Assembly: GCF_002803515.1 (NCBI RefSeq) | Contig: NZ_PHQX01000001.1 | Span: 1,922,001-1,986,000 of the forward strand | Direction of reading: 5' to 3' | DNA length: 64,000 nucleotides | Source of the DNA: Stenotrophomonas lactitubi | GTDB lineage: Bacteria; Pseudomonadota; Gammaproteobacteria; Xanthomonadales; Xanthomonadaceae | Shown here: piece after piece, positions 53,051 to 61,679 of the stretch | Layout of the letters: the number at the start of each line of letters is the position of its first letter | How positions within the stretch are numbered: the first letter of the stretch is position 1 | Made by a program: the position numbers and the translations under genes | Notes under the pieces: generated by a model | The model's input: only the letters and a program-made list of their open reading frames with translations | Databases searched by the model: none | What the model was told of the DNA's origin: nothing

Positions 53051-53594
53051 AAGGCCTCAATTCGGCGTCGGCCATGCTGTATGCCGAGCCTGCAAGATCA
53101 TCGTCCACCCGCTCGGCGCGCAACACGCCGGCCAGGAAGAACGGCGAGTACATGTCGGGCATGGCGATCGGCCGCGGCAGTACCACGTGCACGATCTGGT
53201 TCGGTGGCGGCGGTGGCACGTGGATGCACGCGCCGTAGTACGGCACGAACAGGAATTCGAGCAGTCGACCATCCGCCGCATTGGCCAAAGGCACGACATA
53301 GCCCGGCAACCGCACCGCGCGATCCAGTACCGCGTCCACGGTACGGAACGTACCGAACTGGGCCATGCGCCGGTTGCCGCTGTGCTGCACCTCCGGCCCC
53401 TCGCCGCGCTCCAGTGCGGCCAGTTCATCGCCCGGCAGCATCTGCAACCAGTCCAGTTCCTGCTCGCTTTCGGTGCCAGCATTGCTCTGCACCGGCGACG
53501 GAGGCAGTGCCTGCACACCGGTATCGGTCGGCCGCGTGCAGGCGACCAGCAGCATTGCCGCAGCCAGCAGCAATCCGCGGACGCCCGGGCTCAT
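53040..53594 (-). CDS. DUF3299 lipoprotein (first copy)
   Basis: A 184-residue lipoprotein (signal LLLAAAMLLVAC, Cys about 19). The DUF3299 core reads RLPGYVVPL and EFLFVPYYGACIHVPPPPPNQIVHVV, almost the same as in the second copy, so the two arose by tandem duplication. The ACIHVPPPPPNQ motif contains the Cys and His that are likely metal ligands. It overlaps the permease gene by four bases. Confidence 0.88.
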   Translation of the reverse strand: MSPGVRGLLLAAAMLLVACTRPTDTGVQALPPSPVQSNAGTESEQELDWLQMLPGDELAALERGEGPEVQHSGNRRMAQFGTFRTVDAVLDRAVRLPGYVVPLANAADGRLLEFLFVPYYGACIHVPPPPPNQIVHVVLPRPIAMPDMYSPFFLAGVLRAERVDDDLAGSAYSMADAELRPYEP

Positions 53595-54844
53595 GACGCA
53601 GGCGCCAGGCCATCGGCCAGGGTGCGCCGGTAGGCCAGCAGCGCAGGCAGCAGGCCTGCGACCGCGCTGATCAGCAGCACGCCCCCCACCCAGGCCAGTT
53701 CGCGCGCGTCCGGCCAGACGTGGGTAATCGACAGACCGAAATTGGCCAGCGCCCAGCTGCGCCCCACCACGCTGGCGCAGGTCAGCACGGCCAGCGCCAG
53801 CGCGCAGGCCATCGCAGCGGTGGCCACGGCTTCAACGACCAGCAGGCAGGCCACATAGGCTGGACGCGCACCGGTAGCGCGCAGCACCGCCATCTCACGG
53901 CGGCGCTCCTGCAGCGTCGATACCAGCAGCGCCATCAGCGAAACCATGCCCAGCAGCACCACCATCGCACTGATCAACTGCAACGCGCGCTCGGCCGTCC
54001 CCAGCGACTGCCACAGCTGCTGCAGGGTCACGCCGGGCAGGATGGCCTGCAACGCTTCGTCTGGATACTCGTTGATGCTGCGCTGCACGCCGAACGTGGC
54101 GATGCGCGAGTTCAGGCCCAGCATGAAGGCGGTGATGCTGGTCGGGGTCAGGTCGAGCTGGCGCGCCTGTTCGGCGCTGACATGCTGGCTGCGAAGGTGC
54201 ACGCCGGAGCGCCAGTCGACATGGATCGCCTCGATCGCCGGCAGTGACACCAGCACGGAAGAATCCACCGGCGTGCCGGTCCGCTGCAGGATGCCGACCA
54301 CACGGAACGGCTTGTCGGCATGCGTGGCCAGGGTTACCGCACCGGTGCCATGGGCCAGCACGATGTCAGCGCCCACGCCGATGTGCGCCGCCTGCGCGAC
54401 TTCAGCGCCGACCACCGCGTCATACAGGTCGTCGAACGGCTTGCCCTGCGCGAATGCCAGCGGATGACCTGCGCCATACCGGTAATGTTCGAAGTAGTCG
54501 GCAGTGGTGCCGATCACCCGATAGCCACGCCAGGAATCGCCCAATGACAGCGGCACTGCCCATTTCACCTGCGGCAGCGTGGACAGTTCCTGGTAGGACT
54601 GCCAGGACACGTTGTTGGTCGGGTCTCCGATATGAAACACCGAATACAGCAGCAGGTTCACCGGCCCCGAGCGCGCGCCGACGATCAGGTCCGTGCCCGA
54701 GACGGTGCTGGCGAAGCCCTCGTGGGCCTGCGTGCGGATGCGTTCCACCCCCAGCAGCAGGACCACGCTCAGAGTGATGACCAGCACGGTCAGGCTCACG
54801 CTCAGGGCGCGGCTGCGCAGGCTGGCCCAGGCCAACTCAAGCAT
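53591..54844 (-). CDS. FtsX/MacB-like ABC transporter permease
   Basis: A 417-residue permease. The first helix (ALSVSLTVLVITLSVVLLLGV) is followed by a MacB-type periplasmic domain of about 220 residues, starting near GTDLIVGARSGPVNLLLYSVFH. Three C-terminal helices follow (ALQLISAMVVLLGMVSLMALL, AMACALALAVLTC, LAWVGGVLLISAVAGLLPALL). This layout is that of the FtsX superfamily. Corresponds to PA4065 of the P. aeruginosa zinc-linked set (by gene order). It overlaps the ATPase gene by eight bases. Confidence 0.9.
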   Translation of the reverse strand: MLELAWASLRSRALSVSLTVLVITLSVVLLLGVERIRTQAHEGFASTVSGTDLIVGARSGPVNLLLYSVFHIGDPTNNVSWQSYQELSTLPQVKWAVPLSLGDSWRGYRVIGTTADYFEHYRYGAGHPLAFAQGKPFDDLYDAVVGAEVAQAAHIGVGADIVLAHGTGAVTLATHADKPFRVVGILQRTGTPVDSSVLVSLPAIEAIHVDWRSGVHLRSQHVSAEQARQLDLTPTSITAFMLGLNSRIATFGVQRSINEYPDEALQAILPGVTLQQLWQSLGTAERALQLISAMVVLLGMVSLMALLVSTLQERRREMAVLRATGARPAYVACLLVVEAVATAAMACALALAVLTCASVVGRSWALANFGLSITHVWPDARELAWVGGVLLISAVAGLLPALLAYRRTLADGLAPAS

Positions 54845-55532
54845 GTGCGCCCCCTGCCCGGTTCAGATCACCCAGCGACAGCACCTGGTCAAACAACGGC
54901 TGCAGGCGGTCATCGTGGCTGACCACCAGCGCGGTGGTACCGGCGGCGCGGCACTGCGCGGACATCAGCTGCAGGAAGGCCGTGGCCGCGTCGGGGTCCA
55001 GCGCCGAAGTCGGTTCGTCGGCCAGCAGTACCGCCGGGCGGCCGATCAAGGCACGGGCAGCGGCAACGCGCTGCTGCTGGCCAACGCTGAGCGTGCCCGC
55101 AGCACGCGCCATCAGTGCCGGGTCCAGCTGCAGCGCGCGCAGCAGGCGCGCGATCTCGGCATCCAGCCCACCGTCGATGCGCGCATTGCGCAACGGCGAG
55201 AAGCGCACGCCAAGGGCGATGTTGTTGCGTACGCTCAGGAACGGCAGCAGGTTGAACTGCTGGAAGATCACGCCCAGCTGGTCGGCGCGGAAACGATCGC
55301 GCGCGGCGGCGCCGAGCGTGTTCACTGCGTGGCCGGCGACACGGATACTGCCGCGGCCCGGCAGCAGGATGCCTGCCAGCAGGCCCAGCAGCGTGCTCTT
55401 GCCCGAGCCGCTGGTGCCGCGCAGCAGCACGCTGCTGCCCGCGCTCACCTGCAGCTGTGCGATGTCCAGCACTGCCCGGTCTGCGTAGCCGAACTGCACG
55501 CCCTGCAGGTCGATGATGGCGGCCTCGTTCAT
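54837..55532 (-). CDS. ABC transporter ATP-binding protein (MacB/LolD type)
   Basis: A 231-residue ATPase. Walker A GTSGSGKST at residues 39-47, the signature LSVGQQQRVAAARAL, and Walker B VLLADEPTSALD, then the switch VVSHD. The LolD/MacB-like group moves lipoproteins or acts mechanically instead of pumping ions. It overlaps the DUF2796 gene by four bases (ATGA). Confidence 0.93.
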   Translation of the reverse strand: MNEAAIIDLQGVQFGYADRAVLDIAQLQVSAGSSVLLRGTSGSGKSTLLGLLAGILLPGRGSIRVAGHAVNTLGAAARDRFRADQLGVIFQQFNLLPFLSVRNNIALGVRFSPLRNARIDGGLDAEIARLLRALQLDPALMARAAGTLSVGQQQRVAAARALIGRPAVLLADEPTSALDPDAATAFLQLMSAQCRAAGTTALVVSHDDRLQPLFDQVLSLGDLNRAGGAHA

Positions 55533-56062
55533 GGCGCCAGCGGCACCCGCAGGCTGTCGGCGGTCACCACGCTGCGGCCTTGCCCGGTCGACGTCGCGGT
55601 ATTGACGATCACCTCATGCAGACCTGGAAACAGCGTCGGCAGCGGCAATGCCAGCCCGCGCAATGCCGCCGGGTTGGCGCAGTGGTAGCGCAGTGCTGCT
55701 GTGAATCCGGCGTGCGTGTGCTGGCCAGGCTGCGTTGCCACTGCTACTGGCGCAAACCCCTCCGCAGTCGCCTCGGCATGGTCCAACCGGCACTGCGCAG
55801 CGCTCGGCAACGTGACCCAGCTGCCGCTCTGCAGGATCGATCGCGCCCGCGCCAATGCGGCCTGTTCGCGGCTGTCGGCAGGTGGTCGTTCGAAATCGAG
55901 GATGCCGATGCCCGGCGCACGCAGTGCCAGCTCCAGCGTTCCCTGGTCCACGGCCAGATCGACATCGGCCTGGCCATGGACATGCGCATCGTGATGGCGC
56001 ACGTCGTGGGCGTTCGCAGAATGAGCAGCAAGCAGCAGTAGAAGGGCGGCAGAACGTTTCAT
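55529..56062 (-). CDS. DUF2796/ZrgA-family zinc-uptake protein
   Basis: A 177-residue secreted protein with signal peptide MKRSAALLLLLAAHSANA. The mature N-terminus is histidine-rich (HDVRHHDAHVHGQADVDLAV), the DUF2796 hallmark. The family includes ZrgA of Vibrio cholerae and PA4063 of P. aeruginosa, both expressed on zinc starvation. It is the first gene of the leftward operon and starts 16 bases from the Zur-like box. Confidence 0.9.
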   Translation of the reverse strand: MKRSAALLLLLAAHSANAHDVRHHDAHVHGQADVDLAVDQGTLELALRAPGIGILDFERPPADSREQAALARARSILQSGSWVTLPSAAQCRLDHAEATAEGFAPVAVATQPGQHTHAGFTAALRYHCANPAALRGLALPLPTLFPGLHEVIVNTATSTGQGRSVVTADSLRVPLAP

Positions 56063-56077
56063 GGGGGAGCTCCGTAT

Positions 56078-56092
56078 TGTTACTATGTAACA
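56078..56092. promoter_or_regulatory. Zur-like box between DUF2796 and MerC-like genes
   Basis: TGTTAC-TAT-GTAACA: a perfect 15-base inverted repeat (6-bp arms, 3-base spacer) in the 32-base gap between two divergent starts. It resembles the Zur core (TGTTATANTATAACA-like). The same form recurs at 58821-58835 before the TonB receptor. Confidence 0.75.
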
Positions 56093-56094
56093 TT

Positions 56095-56571
56095 ATGGAC
56101 CATATCCCGACCTCGCCCGCAAGGGCCCGCACCCAGCCGCCAGCTTCGGCACGCTGGCATCCCCGCTTCGATCTGGCAGGCGCCTGGCTGTCGCTGGCCT
56201 GTGCCGCACACTGCGTGGCCCTGCCCTTGCTGCTGGCCTTCACGCCCGCGGCGATGATGGCGCTGCGCTCGTTCCAGCACCCTGGCCACGCGGCGATGAC
56301 CGCGCTGCTGGTGATGTCGCGCTGGGAATGGCTGTTCGCGCTGCTGGCCTCGACGATCGCCCTGCTCAGCACCGCCGCCGGGCAGCGCCGCCATCAGCGC
56401 GCACTGCCGCTGTGCGTGGCCCTTGCAGGCGCGATCCTGCTGCTGTCGGCCTGGCTGTACCTGCCATTGAAGGAATCGCTGCTCTGGCATGGCGCTGCCA
56501 CCGCCTGCGGAGGGGTGATGCTGGCCGTCGCACATCTGCGCAACCGGCGGGCCCTGCGGTCCGCCGGCTGA
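56095..56571 (+). CDS. MerC-domain membrane protein
   Basis: A 158-residue membrane protein with four helices. A soluble N-terminal ~30 residues leads to LAGAWLSLACAAHCVALPLLLAF, containing the Cys-x-x-x-Cys-like pair (CAAHC) of MerC. MerC proteins carry mercury or other metals across the membrane; here zinc is more likely from the context. Its ATG is two bases after the Zur-like box, leaving no room for a ribosome binding site, so it would be leaderless if this start is right. Confidence 0.82.
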   Translation: MDHIPTSPARARTQPPASARWHPRFDLAGAWLSLACAAHCVALPLLLAFTPAAMMALRSFQHPGHAAMTALLVMSRWEWLFALLASTIALLSTAAGQRRHQRALPLCVALAGAILLLSAWLYLPLKESLLWHGAATACGGVMLAVAHLRNRRALRSAG

Positions 56572-56578
56572 TGACCCT

Positions 56579-58780
56579 TCAGAACCGGTAGCCGACCTCG
56601 GCACCGACAATGCGCGGGCTGTCCACCGGCCCGTAGTAGTTGCCATCGCGGCCGAAGGCCAGGTTGTCGAAGATCAGGCCGTTGATGCGGCGCTTGTCGG
56701 TCAGGTTCTGCACGAACACGCGCGTGCTCCACGGGCCCCGCTCGTAACCCAGCTGCACGCCCAGTACGGCCACGGCCGGCTGGAACGCGCGGTTGCGCTC
56801 GTCCAGCGCGCTGGAACCGGTGAACTGCGATTCCACCCGGGCATAGATGCCGGAATCGAACTGATACCGCGCGGCCAGGTAGCCGGTGTAGTGCGGCGTC
56901 AGCTTGACCCGCTTGCCGTGCAGGTTCTCCTGCGGGCTGACCCACAGCTTGGTGTACGTCGCATCGACATAGCCGACATTGGCCATCACCGTGAACCCCG
57001 GCGCGACTTCAAACACCCCTTCCAGCTCTGCACCGCGCGAACGTATCGAGGCATCCGAGCCCACGTAGTCGGAGGAGATCGGCCGGCCGTTGGCATCGGT
57101 GGCCACCTGGATTTCCTGCCAGTTGTCCGAGCTGATATGGAACAGGGCGCCGCCGATATGGCCACGGCCGCCCGCCAGGTTCATCTTGAAGCCTACTTCA
57201 TGGCTCCACATGCGTTCGGATTCGTAGCGCAGCACCTTGTCGTTGATCACATCGCTCTGCGCGGCGGCCAGGTTGAAGCCACCGGGGATATAGCCCTTGG
57301 CCGAGGCCGCATAGAACGACAGATCATCGCTGGCGTCATAGCGCAACGAGACGCGCGGCAACGTGGCCGAGAACGTATGCGCCAGGGCTGCGTCGCGGTA
57401 GCGCACCAGGCCGCCCGCACCCAGGTCGAGGAATCCGGCGCGCTGTTCGGTGGAACGGCGGGCCTGCTCGTGGCGGATGCCGAGGCTGGCGGTCAGCTTC
57501 GGCAATGCAGGCAGCGTGTAGCTGGCGGTCGCGAAAACACTGTAGTCCTCACCCTTGGAGGTCTGCCGCGGCGCCAGGTTGTAACTGTCCAGCCCGCGCA
57601 GCGCCGGGCCGACGAAGGTGCCCTGGATCGAATCCTTGTCGATGCGATAGGTCGATACACCGGCCATCCAGGTCAGCGCCTGGTCGCTGGGCGAGCTGAA
57701 GCGCGCCTCGGCATTCCATGCATCCTTCTTGTCGTAGATGTAGCCGGCCAGCGCGGAGCTGGCGGTCATGTCGAAGTCATAGCCAGCCGAGGTGGTTTCC
57801 TCGCTGCGGTACGAGGCGGCGACATCCAGGGTGCCGGACTGCAGTTGCCACTGCGCGCTGAGGCCGGCAACGGTCTCGTCCTTTTCGGTGCGCTTGGGCG
57901 CATCGTTGATGTAGGTGAAATCACCTGCATGGCGGCCACCATTGAGGCGGTCGCCATAGGTGCGGTTGTACAGGCCGGTATCCAGCGGCAGGTACTCGTA
58001 CTCGAACATGCCTGGTGCGCGCGTGCGCAGGTGATAGGCCAAGGCGTTGACGGTCACGTAATCGCTGGGCCGCCAGCGCAGCTTGCCCTGCAGATAGCCC
58101 TCTTTCACTTCGCCGCGCGCGCCGTACGGGGTCAGGTTCTTCAGGTGGGCATCCTCATCGGACCCCATGAACGCCACCGAGCCCGACAGCGTGCCGTCCT
58201 TGCTCAGCGGGCCTGCCAGGAAGCCATCCACGGCCGTACCGTTACCGTTGCCGAACCAGGTGCTGCGTACGTTCACCTCACCCTCGCGGGTATCGGCCGG
58301 GCCGCGCGTGCGCACCAGCACCAGCCCCGATTCGCTGTTGGCGCCGTACAGGGTGCCCTGCGGCCCCCGCAGCACCTCGACCGATTCCACCTGGTTGAGT
58401 ACCGCGTTGCTCAGCTCGCGGAACGGAATGCCATCGATGTAGACCGACGCGCGGTTGACCAGGAAAGGATTGGATTCGATGCCGCGGATGGAAATGAACA
58501 TGTTGCTCAGCTGGCCCATCACGTTGAACTTCACGTTGGGGGCCAGCTTGTCCAGGTCACGGAACTCGGTGACACCGGCTTCTTTCAGCGCCTGCCGATC
58601 AAGCACGGTCACCGACAGGTCACTCTTCAGGTAGGGCGTGTCGCGCTTGGAGCCGGTGACCACCACGCCATCGAGGGTGGTGGCATCGGCGGACTGCGCG
58701 TGGGCGGGAAGAACAGGAACGAGCAACGACGCTGCGACGAGGGCAACGGAGGAAACGGGGGCTTTCAAGGGAAACCTCAT
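56579..58780 (-). CDS. TonB-dependent receptor, probably for zinc or a zincophore
   Basis: A 733-residue outer membrane receptor. Signal peptide VALVAASLLVPVLPAHAQ, TonB box-like TLDGVVVTGSKR, plug motifs FISIRGIESNPF and VEVLRGPQGTLYGANSESG; the barrel ends in Phe (VGAEVGYRF). No STN domain. Sequence alone cannot tell the ligand; the Zur-like box 40 bases upstream of its start and the neighbouring zinc operon suggest zinc. It is convergent with the MerC-like gene at eight bases. Confidence 0.9.
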   Translation of the reverse strand: MRFPLKAPVSSVALVAASLLVPVLPAHAQSADATTLDGVVVTGSKRDTPYLKSDLSVTVLDRQALKEAGVTEFRDLDKLAPNVKFNVMGQLSNMFISIRGIESNPFLVNRASVYIDGIPFRELSNAVLNQVESVEVLRGPQGTLYGANSESGLVLVRTRGPADTREGEVNVRSTWFGNGNGTAVDGFLAGPLSKDGTLSGSVAFMGSDEDAHLKNLTPYGARGEVKEGYLQGKLRWRPSDYVTVNALAYHLRTRAPGMFEYEYLPLDTGLYNRTYGDRLNGGRHAGDFTYINDAPKRTEKDETVAGLSAQWQLQSGTLDVAASYRSEETTSAGYDFDMTASSALAGYIYDKKDAWNAEARFSSPSDQALTWMAGVSTYRIDKDSIQGTFVGPALRGLDSYNLAPRQTSKGEDYSVFATASYTLPALPKLTASLGIRHEQARRSTEQRAGFLDLGAGGLVRYRDAALAHTFSATLPRVSLRYDASDDLSFYAASAKGYIPGGFNLAAAQSDVINDKVLRYESERMWSHEVGFKMNLAGGRGHIGGALFHISSDNWQEIQVATDANGRPISSDYVGSDASIRSRGAELEGVFEVAPGFTVMANVGYVDATYTKLWVSPQENLHGKRVKLTPHYTGYLAARYQFDSGIYARVESQFTGSSALDERNRAFQPAVAVLGVQLGYERGPWSTRVFVQNLTDKRRINGLIFDNLAFGRDGNYYGPVDSPRIVGAEVGYRF

Positions 58781-58820
58781 GAGGAACGGAAACGCGCCTG
58801 GCGGGCCGGCTGGCGCAAAC

Positions 58821-58835
58821 TGTTATCCTGTAACA
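58821..58835. promoter_or_regulatory. Zur-like box between the TonB receptor and AraC genes
   Basis: TGTTAT-CCT-GTAACA; differs from the box at 56078 by one base in the arms and by the spacer. Located 41 bases before the receptor start and 57 before the AraC start, so it may control both. Confidence 0.72.
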
Positions 58836-58891
58836 TTCGACGTTCGCCGCCACTCCATTGCAGTCAGCGCTGCTCCATTCCTGGACCCGCC

Positions 58892-59731
58892 ATGCCCGCC
58901 CTCGCCGACCAGTTGCACCGGGAAGCCACCCAGCCCATGGAGGGAACCGTGACCAGCGAGGATGGCTCGGTCGTTCTGCTGCGCCATGGCTTCCAGGCCA
59001 GCGAAGGCGCCATGGGGCACCCGCACCAGGTGCGGCTGGGCCTGCTGCTGGCCGGCGGCGGCAACCTGTACCAACGCACCACTGGCGGGGTCCTGCAGGC
59101 GCCGTGGCATCCAGGCCAGTTCAACGTGGTACTGCCCGGCGATCATGGACACTACGCCAGCCCTGCGGTGGAGCTGCTGGGAATGGCCATCGATACCGCG
59201 CAGTGGCGCGATGCGCCTGGCGGCTTCCCGGACGTCCCCTCCCTTTCCCTGCGACTGCATCGCGACCCGGTCATCGCCTCCGTACTGCACGCGCTATGGT
59301 CCAGCGCACAGGTTGACGCCTGCGTGCCCGGCTTCCTGCAGTACGGTGCAGAAGTGGTGGTGCGGCGATTGGCCCAGCTTGCCGGCCAACCGCCCGCCCG
59401 GCCACGCATGGCTGCACCGCTGTCATCGCGGCAGCTGCGCCAGCTGCAGGGCTTCATTGAAGAACACCGTTCGCAGCCGCTGGATGTCGCAGCACTGGCC
59501 GGCGTACTCGGCATGGAACCGACCACCTTCAGCCGCGCGCTGCGCGCCGCCACCGGCATGCCACCGTATGCCTACCTGACCCAGCGCCGCATGCAGTGGG
59601 CGCAGCAGGCGCTGCAGGGCGGCCTCAGCGTGACCGAGGTGGCCATGGCCTGCGGCTACGCCAATCCCAGCAAGTTCAGCGCTGCCTTCCGCCGCGTTGT
59701 CGGTACCCTGCCGTCAGCGTGGCTACCGTAG
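58892..59731 (+). CDS. AraC-family regulator
   Basis: A 279-residue activator. The N-terminal ~165 residues look like a cupin (AraC_N) domain. The C-terminal DNA-binding part has LDVAALAGVLGMEPTTFSRALRAATGMPPYAYLTQRR and VTEVAMACGYANPSKFSAAFRRVVGTLPSAWL. It is divergent from the TonB receptor across the Zur-like box and so probably controls it. Its stop codon (TAG) is part of the GTAG of a SMAG hairpin that begins at 59728. Confidence 0.92.
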   Translation: MPALADQLHREATQPMEGTVTSEDGSVVLLRHGFQASEGAMGHPHQVRLGLLLAGGGNLYQRTTGGVLQAPWHPGQFNVVLPGDHGHYASPAVELLGMAIDTAQWRDAPGGFPDVPSLSLRLHRDPVIASVLHALWSSAQVDACVPGFLQYGAEVVVRRLAQLAGQPPARPRMAAPLSSRQLRQLQGFIEEHRSQPLDVAALAGVLGMEPTTFSRALRAATGMPPYAYLTQRRMQWAQQALQGGLSVTEVAMACGYANPSKFSAAFRRVVGTLPSAWLP

Positions 59732-59750
59732 ATCCACGCCATGCGTGGAT
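59728..59750. repeat. SMAG palindrome (copy 1 of a direct pair)
   Basis: GTAG then ATCCACGC-CAT-GCGTGGAT (8-bp stem). An identical copy starts exactly 60 bases later. It supplies the AraC stop codon. Confidence 0.85.
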
Positions 59751-59779
59751 GAGCCACCACGCGGCGCCAACTCGAACGG

Positions 59780-60715
59780 TCACGCCAGTAGATCCACGCC
59801 ATGCGTGGATGGGCCGCCGTGCGCGCGCTCCGGCTCGAACACACCCGCCACCCAATCGATGAATACCCGCAACCGTGGCGATGGCGTGCGGTTGCGCGGA
59901 TAGACCAGGCTGACCGGGCTCGGCGTGGGTGGCATATCCGGCAACAGCTCCAGCAACTGCCCACGCGCAATGTACGGGTCCATCCGGTAGCGCGGTGCCT
60001 GGATGATGCCCAGCCCGGCCAGCGCGGCACCGAGGAAGGCGTCGGCGCCGGACACCCGCACGCGCGCCGGCAACGGCATATGGCGCACCTGGCCGCCCTG
60101 CTGGAACTCCAGCGGAATCAGCTGGCCGGTGGCGCTGGAACGGTAGCCGACCATCTGGTGCCCCGCCGCCAGCGACGCGATGCTATCCGGCTGTCCGTGC
60201 ACCTGCACGTAGGCAGGCGACGCCACCGTGACCTCGCGCAGCAGCGCCAGGCGCCGCGCGGCCAGATCGCTGTCGGCCAGCGTGCCCACGCGGATGGCCG
60301 CATCCACGCCCTCACGCAGCAGGTCGACATAGCGGTCGCCCTCGCTGACTTCCAGTTCGATGTCCGGGTAACGCTGCAGGAAATCCGGCAGCTGCGGAAA
60401 CAGCAGGTGACGGCCCAGCGTACCGTGCACTTCAATGCGCAGCGGCCCGCGCGGTGGCACGTCACGGAACGCGGCTTCGGCATCGTCCATGTCCGCGATC
60501 AGGCGCAGACAGCGGCCGTAGAAGGCCTCGCCTTCCAGCGTCGGCACCACCACGCGCGTGGTCCGGTGCAGCAGGCGCACGCCCAGGCGCTGTTCCAATG
60601 CCTTGATCGCATCGGTCACCGTGGCCCGCGGCAGCCCCAGGTCTTCGGCGGCCCGGCTGAAGCTGCGGCGCTCGACGATCCGGACGAAGGCACGCAGGGC
60701 GGTGAATCGATCCAT
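59780..60715 (-). CDS. LysR-family transcriptional regulator
   Basis: A 311-residue LysR regulator. The N-terminal helix-turn-helix reads FVRIVERRSFSRAAEDLGLPRATVTDAIKALEQRLGVRLLHRTTR. The effector-binding domain has the CrgA/DsdC-like SAARRL and GLGIIQAPRY patterns. The last ten residues (PSTHGVDLLA) are encoded by the SMAG hairpin at 59788-59810. It is divergent from the SDR gene at 60822, its likely target. Confidence 0.92.
   Translation of the reverse strand: MDRFTALRAFVRIVERRSFSRAAEDLGLPRATVTDAIKALEQRLGVRLLHRTTRVVVPTLEGEAFYGRCLRLIADMDDAEAAFRDVPPRGPLRIEVHGTLGRHLLFPQLPDFLQRYPDIELEVSEGDRYVDLLREGVDAAIRVGTLADSDLAARRLALLREVTVASPAYVQVHGQPDSIASLAAGHQMVGYRSSATGQLIPLEFQQGGQVRHMPLPARVRVSGADAFLGAALAGLGIIQAPRYRMDPYIARGQLLELLPDMPPTPSPVSLVYPRNRTPSPRLRVFIDWVAGVFEPERAHGGPSTHGVDLLA
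59788..59810. repeat. SMAG palindrome (copy 2), inside the LysR coding end
   Basis: The same GTAG-ATCCACGC-CAT-GCGTGGAT as at 59728. It lies in the last codons of the LysR gene on the opposite strand. Confidence 0.85.
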
Positions 60716-60821
60716 TGTTCGGCCGGCCGGATGATGTTTCCGGATTATCCATGATTATCCGCGACGGCGGAGAGACGAAGATGGCCCTGCGCCATCCCGG
60801 CGTGACCTTCTGGAATGTGCC

Positions 60822-61565
60822 ATGACCTCCCCCGCTTCCCGTTCTGTCGCTCTGGTCACCGGCGGCTCCCGTGGCATCGGCGCTGCGATCTCGCGCCGCC
60901 TGGCCGCCGACGGCCACACCGTGGTGATCAACTATGCCGGCCGCCGCGAAGAGGCTGAGGCACTGGCTGCCGAACTGACCGCTCATGGCGGCCACGCCAT
61001 GGCCCTGCAGGCCGATGTCGCCGACCCGCAGGCTGTGCATGCCCTGTTCGACGCGATCGAGGCGCGCTTCGGTGGCATCGACGTGGTGGTCAACAGTGCC
61101 GGCGTGCTGCAGTTGGCCACACTGGCCGACAGCGATGATGCCCTGTTCGACCGCGTGATCGGCATCAACCTCAAGGGCGCGTTCAATGTGCTGCGCGAGG
61201 CCGCGCGACGCGTGCGCGATGGTGGCCGCATCGTCACCCTGAGCACCAGCGTGGTGGGCATCAAGCTGGAAAACTACAGCGTGTATGCCGCCAGCAAGGC
61301 CGCCGTGGAGACGATGGGGGCGATCCTCAGCAAGGAGCTGCGTGGGCGTGGCATCACCGTGAACGCGGTGGCACCCGGGCCGACCGCCACCGATCTGTTC
61401 CTGGACGGGAAGTCGCCGGAGCTGATCGAGCGGCTGGCGAAGATGAATCCTTTGGAGCGGCTGGGTACGCCGGAAGACATCGCCGGTGCGGTGGCGTTCC
61501 TGGCCGGTGCCGATGGTGGCTGGATCAACGGCCAGGTGCTGCGCGCCAATGGTGGGATGGTGTAG
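60822..61565 (+). CDS. Short-chain dehydrogenase/reductase
   Basis: A 247-residue classical SDR. The cofactor motif VTGGSRGIGAAISRRLA is at residues 11-27, NSAG at about 92, the catalytic Ser and YAASKAA (Tyr/Lys) near 155, and NAVAPGPTATDLF after it. The basic residues after the first strand (AGRREE) suggest NADPH. The substrate is unknown. Its stop codon TAG lies within the GTAG of the SMAG cluster starting at 61562. Regulated probably by the divergent LysR protein. Confidence 0.92.
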   Translation: MTSPASRSVALVTGGSRGIGAAISRRLAADGHTVVINYAGRREEAEALAAELTAHGGHAMALQADVADPQAVHALFDAIEARFGGIDVVVNSAGVLQLATLADSDDALFDRVIGINLKGAFNVLREAARRVRDGGRIVTLSTSVVGIKLENYSVYAASKAAVETMGAILSKELRGRGITVNAVAPGPTATDLFLDGKSPELIERLAKMNPLERLGTPEDIAGAVAFLAGADGGWINGQVLRANGGMV

Positions 61566-61671
61566 ATCGCATGCCAACCAAGGTTGGCATCTACCAGCGG
61601 TGTGCGCGGTTCCGGTAGACGCCAACCTTGGTTGGCGCCGTCCATCAACGCCGGGCATGGCCCGGCGCTAC
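61562..61671. repeat. Cluster of three SMAG palindromes
   Basis: First, ATGCCAACC-AA-GGTTGGCAT between GTAG and CTAC (61562-61594). Second, GTAG then GCCAACC-TT-GGTTGGC (61615-61636), an inverted relative of the first. Third, GCCGGGC-AT-GGCCCGGC with CTAC at the right (61650-61671). They fill the gap between convergent SDR and GH92 genes and can terminate both transcripts. Confidence 0.8.
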
Positions 61672-61679
61672 CGTGGGTG

